NCBI GenBank assembly: GCA_965116195.1
Contig: OZ220491.1
Location: 1,798,001-1,862,000 of the forward strand
Length of the DNA stretch: 64,000 nucleotides
DNA from: Aldehydirespirator sp965116195
GTDB taxonomy: Bacteria > Actinomycetota > Acidimicrobiia > Acidimicrobiales > Aldehydirespiratoraceae
Reading direction: 5' to 3'
Positions 51,048 to 58,970 of this stretch are shown one piece after another. Every line of letters begins with the position of its first letter. Position 1 is the stretch's first letter. Made by a program: the position numbers and the translations under genes. The notes below the pieces were generated by a model, which saw nothing but the letters and a program-made list of their open reading frames with translations, did no database searches and was not told the origin of the DNA.

Positions 51048-51090
51048 CTGGTCACCGAGTGCTCAAGTGGTAGATCATCTGATCACCTTG
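51026..51090. repeat. Two-copy ~32-bp repeat at the thrC start
   Basis: GAGTGCTCA(C/A)GT followed by ATCATCTG(G/A)TCACC occurs in the thrC 5' end (51025 on) and again directly upstream (51057 on), a step of about 31-32 bp. Another duplicated 5' gene end. Confidence 0.7.
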
Positions 51091-52390
51091 ATGTGTCTTC
51101 GCCGACCACACGTATCACAGTGCCCAGTCCTCGAACAGGCTCCAGGTCCTTCAGCTCGCGAAGCGTTGACCGTAGATCTCGCTCCTGACATTCATGGGTG
51201 ATGAACACGAGGCGAGCGTCGTCATGGAGACGATGCTGCTCCATGGAACGGATTGACACACTGTGGCAGCCGAACACAGCGGCCACTGCGGCCAGCACAC
51301 CCGGACGGTCAACCACATCCAGAGCCAGGTAATAGGCGGAGCGCAGATCGTCAATGGAGCGCGTGCGGGCGCGCGCCAAGCGGCCAACACGACCAGAACC
51401 ACCGGAGGTGAGGTTGACCGCGGCGTCCACCAGATCGCCGAGCACTGCACTGGCGGTGGGCCTGCCACCCGCACCCTGCCCATAGAACATGAGTTCGCCA
51501 ACGGCATCACCCTGCACAAACACGGCATTGAAGCTGTCACGCACCGAAGCCAGAGGGTGCTCAATCGGCACCATGGCGGGATGCACCCGGACGGCGAGTT
51601 CAGGGGACAGACCGGGGTCTCCGCCAGTGCGTTCGGCCACAGCGACGGCCTTGACGGCATAGCCGAGGCGTCGTGCCATCTCTATGTCGCCGCTGGTGAC
51701 GCGTGAGATTCCCTCGTGGTAGACATCACCGGCAACCACCGCAGCACCAAAGGCAACCGTGGCGATGATGGCCGCCTTGGCACCGGCGTCATAGCCCTCC
51801 ACATCCGCGGTGGGGTCGCTTTCGGCATAACCGAGACTCTGCGCCTCGCTGAGCGCGTCGGCATAGTCGGCACCCCGCTCCGACATCTGGGTGAGGATGT
51901 AATTTGTCGTGCCGTTGACGATGCCCATGATCCGTTGCACCGGCTCTGCCACCAGCGACTCCCGTAGTGGACGCATCAGCGGTATGGCTCCTGCGACAGA
52001 GGCCTCAAACAACAAGTCAACGCCGGCGTCGTCGGCTGCACCGAACAACTCGACACCGTGGTTGGCGAGCAGTTCCTTGTTGGCGGTGACAACCGGCTTG
52101 CCCGCGGCAATGGCGTTGCGCACCACGGTGCGGGCGGGCTCAATCCCACCCATGACCTCAACCACGATGTCAACCTGCGGATCCGACACCACCGCAGCCA
52201 CATCGGTACAAAACACCGACGGGTCAACGCTCAGTCCTCGCTGCTTGGTGCTGGAGCGCACGGCGATACGGCTTATGGACAACTCAATGCCTGTGCGAGT
52301 CGCCACGGTGGCGCGCTGCTCATCAAGCAGAGCCACAAGCGCGGCTCCCACGTTGCCACAACCAAGGAGTCCGATCTGGAGTCTTTTCAC
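51083..52390 (-). CDS. hom: Homoserine dehydrogenase
   Basis: Reduces aspartate semialdehyde to homoserine with NAD(P)H, the branch point to threonine and methionine. The Rossmann fold starts QIGLLGCGNVGAALVALL. MGGIEPARTVVRNAIAAGKP VVTANK and the catalytic-region ESDPTADVEGYDAGAKAAII follow. A C-terminal ACT-like domain (DRPGVLAAVAAVFGCHSVSI) suggests feedback control by threonine, as is known for this class. The length of 435 is normal. It forms an operon with thrC. Confidence 0.97.
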   Translation of the reverse strand: MKRLQIGLLGCGNVGAALVALLDEQRATVATRTGIELSISRIAVRSSTKQRGLSVDPSVFCTDVAAVVSDPQVDIVVEVMGGIEPARTVVRNAIAAGKPVVTANKELLANHGVELFGAADDAGVDLLFEASVAGAIPLMRPLRESLVAEPVQRIMGIVNGTTNYILTQMSERGADYADALSEAQSLGYAESDPTADVEGYDAGAKAAIIATVAFGAAVVAGDVYHEGISRVTSGDIEMARRLGYAVKAVAVAERTGGDPGLSPELAVRVHPAMVPIEHPLASVRDSFNAVFVQGDAVGELMFYGQGAGGRPTASAVLGDLVDAAVNLTSGGSGRVGRLARARTRSIDDLRSAYYLALDVVDRPGVLAAVAAVFGCHSVSIRSMEQHRLHDDARLVFITHECQERDLRSTLRELKDLEPVRGLGTVIRVVGEDTSR

Positions 52391-52545
52391 CCGCTCAAGT
52401 TACCGCTCAGTTGCCACAGGGCCGGTCAGCATGGACATGACAGGAAGCAGGAGGCCCGCCGACACCCTACTGATCGAATCGAGTATTTCATGGCTTGTCA
52501 GGTTATATTCTGCCGGTGAGTTGATAACACTGAAGCGATCATCAG

Positions 52546-52650
52546 GCGACACGGAAGCGACAGTCAAGCCGACATGGAAGCGACATGAAGCCGACATGGA
52601 AGCGACATGAAGCCGACATGGAAGCGACGAGGACACGGCAAAGCAACTGT
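52546..52650. repeat. Short tandem repeats upstream of the truncated kinase gene
   Basis: GACATGGAAGCGACATGAAG with variants occurs about four times at steps of roughly 22-26 bp. The preceding region (52391-52545) is unique, AT-richer in places, and without a recognisable gene. Confidence 0.8.
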
Positions 52651-52667
52651 TATGGACGATCGGAGCC

Positions 52668-53546
52668 GTGAGTGCCATGCACAAACAAACGCACAGTATG
52701 ACGAGCGAGATCGCGGCAAACAGCCACCTGAAGTGGTCATCGCCCGCTGGGGGACCAACGTCGGAGGCCCGCATGCTCGGCGAGCTCCAAGGCTCCGGCG
52801 TGGTCACCCTGCACGGTGTCAACAACGACGGTGCGCTCGTGCTGGAGAAGGCGGCTTGCTCATTGGCTGATGTGCTGCACGAACGAGGCCCACTTCCCGA
52901 AAGCGAGGTGCGAGCCGTCGGCGCGGCTGCGGCTGCAGCGCTCGCCCGCATTCACGAGGCGGGGTTGGTTCATGGCGACATCAAACCGGCCAACATGCTG
53001 CTGAGCCGCGAGGGTCAACTCTGGCTGTCCGATTTTGAGGCAACCGCGGTAGCCGATGGTCAGCCACTGAGGCATTTCAGCCCCGGACGGCTGGCACCGG
53101 GAACCGCGGCACTACCGGAATCTGATGTGACAGCGCTGGCTGTTGCCATGATTGAACTGGCGACGGGCACCCTGGTTGATGCCGACGTGAGGTGGCGTGC
53201 CGCCGACCTTCGCCGTCTGGGATGTCCGCCGACGCTGAGCGCAGAGATTTCCCTCATGTTCGGAGATCCCGCCACGATGCTGAACGCCCCGGCAGCCGCC
53301 GGCCTCTTCCTGCGCAGCAACAACTCCGCGCCTGATGACATGGGCAACCTGCCGTCACCTGCTGTGAACGCTCGCCTCACAGACCCGACACCGACGCTTG
53401 AGTTCCTGCCGGGGCGTCCTCGCTCACCGCAGCCGCCACAACCAGCTCCGTCAATCGTGCCCGTGACGAAGCCGTGGTGGCAGAGACTTGTGGCTTCCTG
53501 GCAGCCTCAGACCTCAGACACCTCACAGGCCAAAAGGTCCTCGTAG
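52668..53546 (+). CDS. Ser/Thr kinase-like protein lacking the N-lobe
   Basis: The C-lobe is well preserved. GLVHGDIKPANMLLS gives the catalytic Asp, Lys and Asn, and LSDFEATAVADG the metal-binding Asp, with DFE in place of DFG. The region before it starts only at the alpha-C helix (SEARMLGELQGSGVVTLHG); the Gly-rich loop and ATP-anchoring Lys are missing, and no such motifs were found in any upstream frame. The last ~90 residues are Pro/Ser-rich and end PWWQRLVASWQPQ. It may be a pseudokinase or a truncated gene. Opens at GTG 52668; ATG 52677 is an alternative. It overlaps the lysA 3' end convergently by 40 bp. Confidence 0.7.
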   Translation: MSAMHKQTHSMTSEIAANSHLKWSSPAGGPTSEARMLGELQGSGVVTLHGVNNDGALVLEKAACSLADVLHERGPLPESEVRAVGAAAAAALARIHEAGLVHGDIKPANMLLSREGQLWLSDFEATAVADGQPLRHFSPGRLAPGTAALPESDVTALAVAMIELATGTLVDADVRWRAADLRRLGCPPTLSAEISLMFGDPATMLNAPAAAGLFLRSNNSAPDDMGNLPSPAVNARLTDPTPTLEFLPGRPRSPQPPQPAPSIVPVTKPWWQRLVASWQPQTSDTSQAKRSS

Positions 53547-54796
53547 GTTTCACGACGCACCACAAGGCGAGCGTTGCCATCGGCGACAAACACGACCGCC
53601 GGGCGCAACACCTTGTTGTAGTTGGAGCCCATCGAGTGCCCGTAGGCACCGGTGACCGGAGTCGCCAGGATGTCGCCAACAGCGATGTCAGCCGGCACCG
53701 CAGCATCACGCACCAGTGTGTCCCCCGACTCGCAGTGCTTGCCCACAACGCTCACCGTCAGCTCGCGGGGAGCATCAGCGGCTCTGGGTAGAAAGACCTC
53801 GTAGCCGCTGCCATAGAGCACCGGCCGGGGGTTGTCGCTCATCCCTCCATCCACGGCGACATAGGTGCGCACGCCCGGGATGTGCTTGATGGTGCCCACG
53901 GTGTAGAGGGTCACAGCCGCCGCCGCGACAATGGACCTGCCGGGTTCCGCAGCTATTCGAGATGTCACTCCGATCTGCTCGCAGGCCTCACGCACTGCCT
54001 GGCCCCACTCCGAGATCGTGGGGGCAAACTCGCCTGCCACATACGGCACGCCGAGACCGCCGCCGAAGGAGATCTCCTCCACCTCGAAAGGCGCAACCGC
54101 CTCCGCGATAACTGTCACGGCCTTCGCAAACGAGGACGCCTCAAACACCTGGCTGCCTATATGAGAGTGCACTCCGAGCACCCTCACCGATGCCGATGCC
54201 TGCGCTCGCTCCATGGCCGCCGCAGCCGCACCGGTGGACACGGTGAATCCAAACTTCGAGTCGTCCGCGCCGGTGACCAGGTACTCATGAGTATGCGCCT
54301 CGACACCTGGAGTGAAGCGCAGCAGCACGCCAGGACACTGCCCGGTCTGCGCGTGCAGCGCGTCTAGGCGGTCAAGCTCATCGAAGCTGTCAACGACTAT
54401 CCGCCCCACACCGATCTCTGCGGCCCAACGGAGTTCGCTCATGGACTTGTTGTTGCCGTGCAGCACCAGGCGGTCCGCGGGCACTCCAGCCGCAAGTACC
54501 ACATACATCTCGCCACCGGTGGCCACATCGATGCACATTCGGTGGGCATGTGCCAGGCGCGCCATGGCCCCGCACAAAAAGGCCTTGGCAGCGTAGGCCA
54601 CCCCCGGGCCAAAGGCGGCCACAGCCTCGCGGCAGCGGCTGCGCAGATGTGCCTCGTCGTAGACGAACAGGGGCGTGCCGTGAAGTTCGGTCAACTTGAT
54701 CAGGTCGCATCCCCCAATACTGAGACGACCCTGTGACATTTCGTGGTTCTCCGGCAACAATCGACGCTCCAACGGTGCCCGGGATGCCTCAGCCAT
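53507..54796 (-). CDS. lysA: Diaminopimelate decarboxylase
   Basis: Last step of lysine synthesis. The PLP lysine is in VAYAAKAFLCGAMARL, HSHIGSQVFEA and FGGGLGVPYV are the phosphate and substrate loops, EPGRSIVAAAAVTLY follows, and the active Cys is in VGKHCESGDTLV. The length of 429 is normal. ATG 54796 (MAEASRAPLERRLLPEN) is used; a near-copy of this start (MAEAFRAPSRP) occurs 71 bp upstream because of a local duplication. argS lies directly upstream, an arrangement common in actinobacteria. Confidence 0.96.
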   Translation of the reverse strand: MAEASRAPLERRLLPENHEMSQGRLSIGGCDLIKLTELHGTPLFVYDEAHLRSRCREAVAAFGPGVAYAAKAFLCGAMARLAHAHRMCIDVATGGEMYVVLAAGVPADRLVLHGNNKSMSELRWAAEIGVGRIVVDSFDELDRLDALHAQTGQCPGVLLRFTPGVEAHTHEYLVTGADDSKFGFTVSTGAAAAAMERAQASASVRVLGVHSHIGSQVFEASSFAKAVTVIAEAVAPFEVEEISFGGGLGVPYVAGEFAPTISEWGQAVREACEQIGVTSRIAAEPGRSIVAAAAVTLYTVGTIKHIPGVRTYVAVDGGMSDNPRPVLYGSGYEVFLPRAADAPRELTVSVVGKHCESGDTLVRDAAVPADIAVGDILATPVTGAYGHSMGSNYNKVLRPAVVFVADGNARLVVRRETYEDLLACEVSEV

Positions 54797-54880
54797 CAGT
54801 CCCTGCGACCCGTGTTCCGCCGACAGTTCACAGCCGGTCGGGATGGTGCCCGGAACGCCTCAGCCATCAGTCCCCTAGAG
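54780..54880. repeat. 71-bp duplication of the lysA start
   Basis: CCTCAGCCATCAGTCCC occurs at 54787 and 54858, 71 bp apart, preceded by TGCCCGG(G/A)A in both copies. Each copy holds an ATGGCTGAGGC start codon on the minus strand; only the downstream one opens the real lysA frame. The upstream copy sits at the argS stop codon. Confidence 0.85.
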
Positions 54881-56488
54881 CCGCTCTGGTGCTGAGACAC
54901 CGAGAATGCCCAGTGCCACGGCAAGGCCGACACGAACAGCCTCCACCAGCCAGAGGCGGGCCTGGCGCAGGTCCTCGGATACGTCGTCGCGCAGGATCGG
55001 ACAGTCGTGCCAGAATCCATGGAAGCCTCTGGCCAACTCACGAGCCCAGGTGGTGACCTGATGCGGCGCACGGGCGTTCAGCGCCGAAGCAACCGTGTCG
55101 GGCAACTCCGCCAACGACCGCAGCACGGCCAGTTCTCGCTCGTGTACCAACAGCGACAGGTCTGCCTTCTCGAGAGCCACGCGCCTGACATCACGAGCCG
55201 CCGCCTGTCGCCTGAGTGAGTGGATCCGAGCGTTTGCGTACTGCAGGTAATACACAGGATTTTCAGCGGATTGTGCTGACACCACGTCAATGTCGATCGT
55301 CTGGGTCGTGTCAATCGACTGGAGCAGGTACACAAGGCGGGTCACGTCTGAACCCACCTCCTGAAGCAGGTCTGACAGCGACACCATGTGACCGGCTCTT
55401 TTGGACAGACGTACCTCGGTGCCACCACGGCGCAGTGTGACGTTCTGTCCGACCAGCACTTCGTAGCTGTCCGGCGCATGTCCCAGCGCAGCTAGCGCGG
55501 CTCGCATCCGGGCCACATAACCGTGGTGATCAGCGCCCAGGATGTCAACCACCCGTTCAGATCGACAGAACTTCTCGTGGTGGTAGGCGATATCGGGCAG
55601 AAAGTAGGTGGGATCCCCATTGCTCTTGACCAGCGGACGATCACGATCATCGCCGTGGTCGCTGCTGAGCAACCACACCGCGCCCTCATCCTCATAGACG
55701 ACGCCTCTGCGCCTGAGTTCGGTAAGCACCCTGTCCATCGCACCATCTGCGACCAAGGCACTCTCGCTGGTGTAAAGGTCAAACTCAACGTTCATCGCAG
55801 CAAGCGTGTCTGCCTGGTCGTTGCGGGCACGCTGCACCCCCCAACTTCGGGGATCCGCGCCCGAGGGCATCTCGACAGCCCAGTCTGTGATGTAGTCGCC
55901 GTGGTAGCCGTCAGCGGGAGGCTCGACACCTCCGCTGCGGGCCGCCAACGAAGCCGCAAACAGGTCAATCTGGCGGCCCCGGTCATTCACATAGAACTCC
56001 CGGCAGACCGTGTAGCCACTACGCTCCAGCAATCGACACAGTGAGTCGCCATAGGCGGCCCAGCGACCATGACCGGCGTGTAGAGGCCCGGTCGGGTTGG
56101 CGGAGACGAACTCGACGCTCACACTCCGCCCGACTCCAGCGCTCGTGCGCGCGTAGTTGTCGGCACCTTCGGCGACAACCGTGCGCAGCACCTCATGGAG
56201 CCAGGTGGGTGCCAGATGGAAGTTCACGAAGCCGGGCCCGGCCACCTCCACCGCCCGGACATGCGGCGGCGGTTCGGCACGGAGGTGAGCCGCCAGTTCG
56301 TCAGCCAGCACGCGGGGAGGGCGCTGGGCTATTTTGGCCAAGGTGAGTGCCACATTCGAAGCCCAGTCACCGTGGGCAGACCCTCTCGGGCGTTCAATGA
56401 TGATCTGGTCAGGGCCAGGCTCAACCCCCACTGCTGTGAGTGCGGCGCGCAGTCCTTCCCGCAGCAGATCACGCATATCCGGCATCAA
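54875..56488 (-). CDS. argS: Arginyl-tRNA synthetase
   Basis: Charges tRNA-Arg. The HIGH motif is seen in VSANPTGPLHAGHGRWAAYG and the KMSK-like motif in VRLSKRAGHMVSLSDLL. The N-terminal Add1 domain (IIIERPRGSAHGDWASNVAL) and C-terminal DALR anticodon domain (YLQYANARIHSLRRQAA) are present. The length of 537 is normal. Start ATG 56488 or 56485 (MMPDMRDLL). The upstream gap holds the 61-bp interspersed array. A tRNA-Arg(CCG) gene is encoded 4 kb to the right. Confidence 0.96.
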   Translation of the reverse strand: MMPDMRDLLREGLRAALTAVGVEPGPDQIIIERPRGSAHGDWASNVALTLAKIAQRPPRVLADELAAHLRAEPPPHVRAVEVAGPGFVNFHLAPTWLHEVLRTVVAEGADNYARTSAGVGRSVSVEFVSANPTGPLHAGHGRWAAYGDSLCRLLERSGYTVCREFYVNDRGRQIDLFAASLAARSGGVEPPADGYHGDYITDWAVEMPSGADPRSWGVQRARNDQADTLAAMNVEFDLYTSESALVADGAMDRVLTELRRRGVVYEDEGAVWLLSSDHGDDRDRPLVKSNGDPTYFLPDIAYHHEKFCRSERVVDILGADHHGYVARMRAALAALGHAPDSYEVLVGQNVTLRRGGTEVRLSKRAGHMVSLSDLLQEVGSDVTRLVYLLQSIDTTQTIDIDVVSAQSAENPVYYLQYANARIHSLRRQAAARDVRRVALEKADLSLLVHERELAVLRSLAELPDTVASALNARAPHQVTTWARELARGFHGFWHDCPILRDDVSEDLRQARLWLVEAVRVGLAVALGILGVSAPERL

Positions 56489-56501
56489 ACGATCCTACCG
56501 G

Positions 56502-56790
56502 CCACGCTTTGTACGCCCGGTCTGACAAGTGTTCGGCGCTTCGCCCGTCGGTAACGGTTATCCCACGCTCTGAGCGCCCGTGGCCCCAACTTGTACCAGA
56601 TCCGGGCCGTCGGTGTTGATCCGCCACGCTTTGTTCGCCCGTGGCCCCAACGACCACCACCATTGGGTCGGGCTTGCAAATGTCCACGCTCTGAGCACCC
56701 GTGGCCCCAACGGCCGCTGTGGACATTGCAACTGCCTATTCCAACCACGCTCTGAGCACCCGTGGCCCCAACGCCCAGGCGGTGTCGCTC
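56502..56790. repeat. Five-copy interspersed array (60-61 bp period; ~28-bp repeat, ~32-bp spacer)
   Basis: CCACGCT(C/T)TG marks units at 56502, 56563, 56624, 56684 and 56745. The conserved part, CCACGCTCTGAGCACCCGTG followed by GCCCCAAC, contains the inverted repeat CCACG/CGTGG. The intervening ~32 bp differ between all units. Unit 1, next to argS, lacks the GTGGCCCCAAC half. Geometry is CRISPR-like, but the repeats differ among themselves and no cas genes are visible. Confidence 0.9.
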
Positions 56791-56917
56791 ACCAGAGGGG
56801 ACTGGATCAGTTGGGTACCTGTGGAGAGACCTCGTAGAAAAGGGCTCGGCGTGGGTAGCTGTTCGGTTGTTTGTGGGATACTGACGGGATGTAATACGCT
56901 ACATCTTATCGGTAAAT

Positions 56918-56933
56918 TGTGACAAATGTCACA
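56918..56933 (+). promoter_or_regulatory. CRP/GlxR-type operator upstream of the second surface protein
   Basis: TGTGACAAATGTCACA is a perfect inverted repeat matching the TGTGA-N6-TCACA consensus of CRP-family regulators (GlxR in actinobacteria). It lies about 135 bp before the likely start codon in an AT-rich stretch. The flanking sequence GTAGAA(A/G)AGG(G/A)CTCGG followed by GTGGGTAGCTG is duplicated at 56833 and 56979. Binding is inferred, not shown. Confidence 0.6.
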
Positions 56934-57052
56934 TTCGATTGTTTGTGGGCTACTGGCTGGAATACAGTAGGTTATTTGTAGAAGAGGACTCGGTGTGGGT
57001 AGCTGTGTTCGGGGTAGCATGAGTAGGTCGAGTGCCGTCGAAGGGGGTAGTC

Positions 57053-58885
57053 TTGTCTGTGAGATTGCAGAGGTCGCAGCTGCTGGGGTTGCTGCTGATG
57101 ATGTCACTGCTTGTGAGCGGGATTGCTGGTGTGACAGCACCTCAGGCATCGGCTCAAAGAGTTGCGGTCGGGATTGATGCACCGATCAAACTCACTGTCA
57201 GGCCCGGTGACCAGTCGGCGCTTTTGACCTGGAAGCGGAACGCTGACCAGGACGACACACCAGACTGTCCGACCTCCAAGTATTTGGTGAGAGTCTACGA
57301 CAACAACCAACAGGTGATCTTCGAGAGGAATGTTGACCAGCCTCCCAACAGGTTGGATGTGGACGGTCTCAGGCCGCTAACCAGCTACATGGCTCAGATA
57401 TATGCCTACTCAAGTAGCTGCAACAGATGGGCAGACAACAGTACGAGTTCATACTTTACAACCCTCACGACTGCCGCTACCACATCCACGACGACCACAA
57501 CCACCACCACTACCACCACAACAACAACCCCCAAAACCACAACCACTACCACGACAACCACAAGCACCACAACCACGACGACGGTGCCTTCGGTTTTGAC
57601 GATTTCGGTGGCTGACGCAAGTATCGCCGAGGGTGACCGGGGATACACCCTCCTGACGTTTGAGTTGGTACTGAGTGGTTCGCCTGATCACGATGTGCTC
57701 GTGAAAGTGTCGGCAGTGACACCTTCGGGTAGTACTGCGACGCGCAAGCGGGGACCAGACCGCGACTTCAAGGGGTTCAGTCGCTACGTGTTCTTCCCAG
57801 CGAAGGCATCGAGGGCAGCCTTAACCCACACAGTTGACATTGAAGTATCAGGGGACACAATACCGGAGGGCGACGAGACGTTTGTTTTGCGAGTGAAAGA
57901 CCTGATATCCGACGACAACCGTGTGATCTTGGCCGGTGGCGGTTCGAAGATTGAAGCTATCGGCACCATAATTGACGACGACCTGAGCACCACAACTACA
58001 ACCGCGGCATCACCCACAACCACCGTGGCACCAACGGCACCAACAACAACCGTTGCACCGACGATGCCCAACACATTCAAGACTATTGATGTGAGTCCCT
58101 ATGCCTTGAGCCCGGGTCGGCCGGTTGGCCATGCGTGTGCGCTGCGCAGCAACGACACGATCAAGTGCTGGGGACACAACCGCTACGGGCAGACGAACTC
58201 GCCCTCAGGAACCTTCAAAGCAGTTGCGGCGGGCGGCATTCACTCATGCGCCATTCGCAGCGATGACACGATCACCTGCTGGGGCCTTTCCCACCGAGGA
58301 CAGACCGATGCCCCGACAGGCTCCTTCAAGGCAGTTACCGCAGGCGGCTACCACACGTGTGCCATACGCAGCGATGACACGCTCACCTGCTGGGGACACA
58401 ACCGCTACGGGCAGACGAACTCGCCCTCAGGAACCTTCAAAGCAGTCACCGCAGGCATTGCGTATACCTGCGCTATTCGCAGTGACGACACGCTCACCTG
58501 CTGGGGTTTGAACCACGCTGAGCACATCGACGCACCCACAGGCACTTTCAAAGCAGTCACAGTGGGAGGGCATCACACTTGTGCCATTCGCAGCGATGAC
58601 ACACTCACCTGCTGGGGCCTTTCCCAACACGGACAGACCCGCGCCCCCAACGGCACCTTCAAGAGCGTCGCCGCGGGCAATGTCTACACTTGTGCCATTC
58701 GCAGCGATGACACGCTCACCTGCTGGGGATACAACGCCGACGGGCAGACCAGCGTGCCCGACGGCAACTACCAGGCTGTAGCGGGAGGCCGTTTCCGCAC
58801 CTGTGCCATACGCAGCGACCAAACGCTCACCTGCTGGGGTGACGAACCCAAATGGCACAAGCGTTGGCCCGATGTTCCGGGATGA
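57053..58885 (+). CDS. Secreted protein: Fn3, Thr-rich linkers, Calx-beta, seven RCC1-like CWG repeats
   Basis: A signal peptide (QLLGLLLMMSLLVSGIAGVT APQASA) is followed by an Fn3-like domain (PIKLTVRPGDQSALLTWKRN), a poly-Thr run, a Calx-beta domain (TISVADASIAEGDRGYTLLT; GDTIPEGDETFVLRV), a second Thr/Pro linker, and seven repeats of CAIRSDDTLTCWG..(H/N)...Q...P.GTFKAV. Each repeat has two cysteines ten residues apart. No SLH anchor is seen, unlike the paralogue at 17.4 kb. TTG 57053 follows AAGGGGG by five bases; GTG 57059 or GTG 57032 are alternatives. A CRP-type site lies upstream. Likely surface or released binding protein (inference). Confidence 0.82.
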   Translation: MSVRLQRSQLLGLLLMMSLLVSGIAGVTAPQASAQRVAVGIDAPIKLTVRPGDQSALLTWKRNADQDDTPDCPTSKYLVRVYDNNQQVIFERNVDQPPNRLDVDGLRPLTSYMAQIYAYSSSCNRWADNSTSSYFTTLTTAATTSTTTTTTTTTTTTTTPKTTTTTTTTTSTTTTTTVPSVLTISVADASIAEGDRGYTLLTFELVLSGSPDHDVLVKVSAVTPSGSTATRKRGPDRDFKGFSRYVFFPAKASRAALTHTVDIEVSGDTIPEGDETFVLRVKDLISDDNRVILAGGGSKIEAIGTIIDDDLSTTTTTAASPTTTVAPTAPTTTVAPTMPNTFKTIDVSPYALSPGRPVGHACALRSNDTIKCWGHNRYGQTNSPSGTFKAVAAGGIHSCAIRSDDTITCWGLSHRGQTDAPTGSFKAVTAGGYHTCAIRSDDTLTCWGHNRYGQTNSPSGTFKAVTAGIAYTCAIRSDDTLTCWGLNHAEHIDAPTGTFKAVTVGGHHTCAIRSDDTLTCWGLSQHGQTRAPNGTFKSVAAGNVYTCAIRSDDTLTCWGYNADGQTSVPDGNYQAVAGGRFRTCAIRSDQTLTCWGDEPKWHKRWPDVPG

Positions 58886-58970
58886 TGCTCAGTGATCACG
58901 GTGACACGCAGGCGAGTGTAGCCGCTTCCGTCAGGTTGATCTGCGTCCAATAATTCACGCGTCCACCAAT

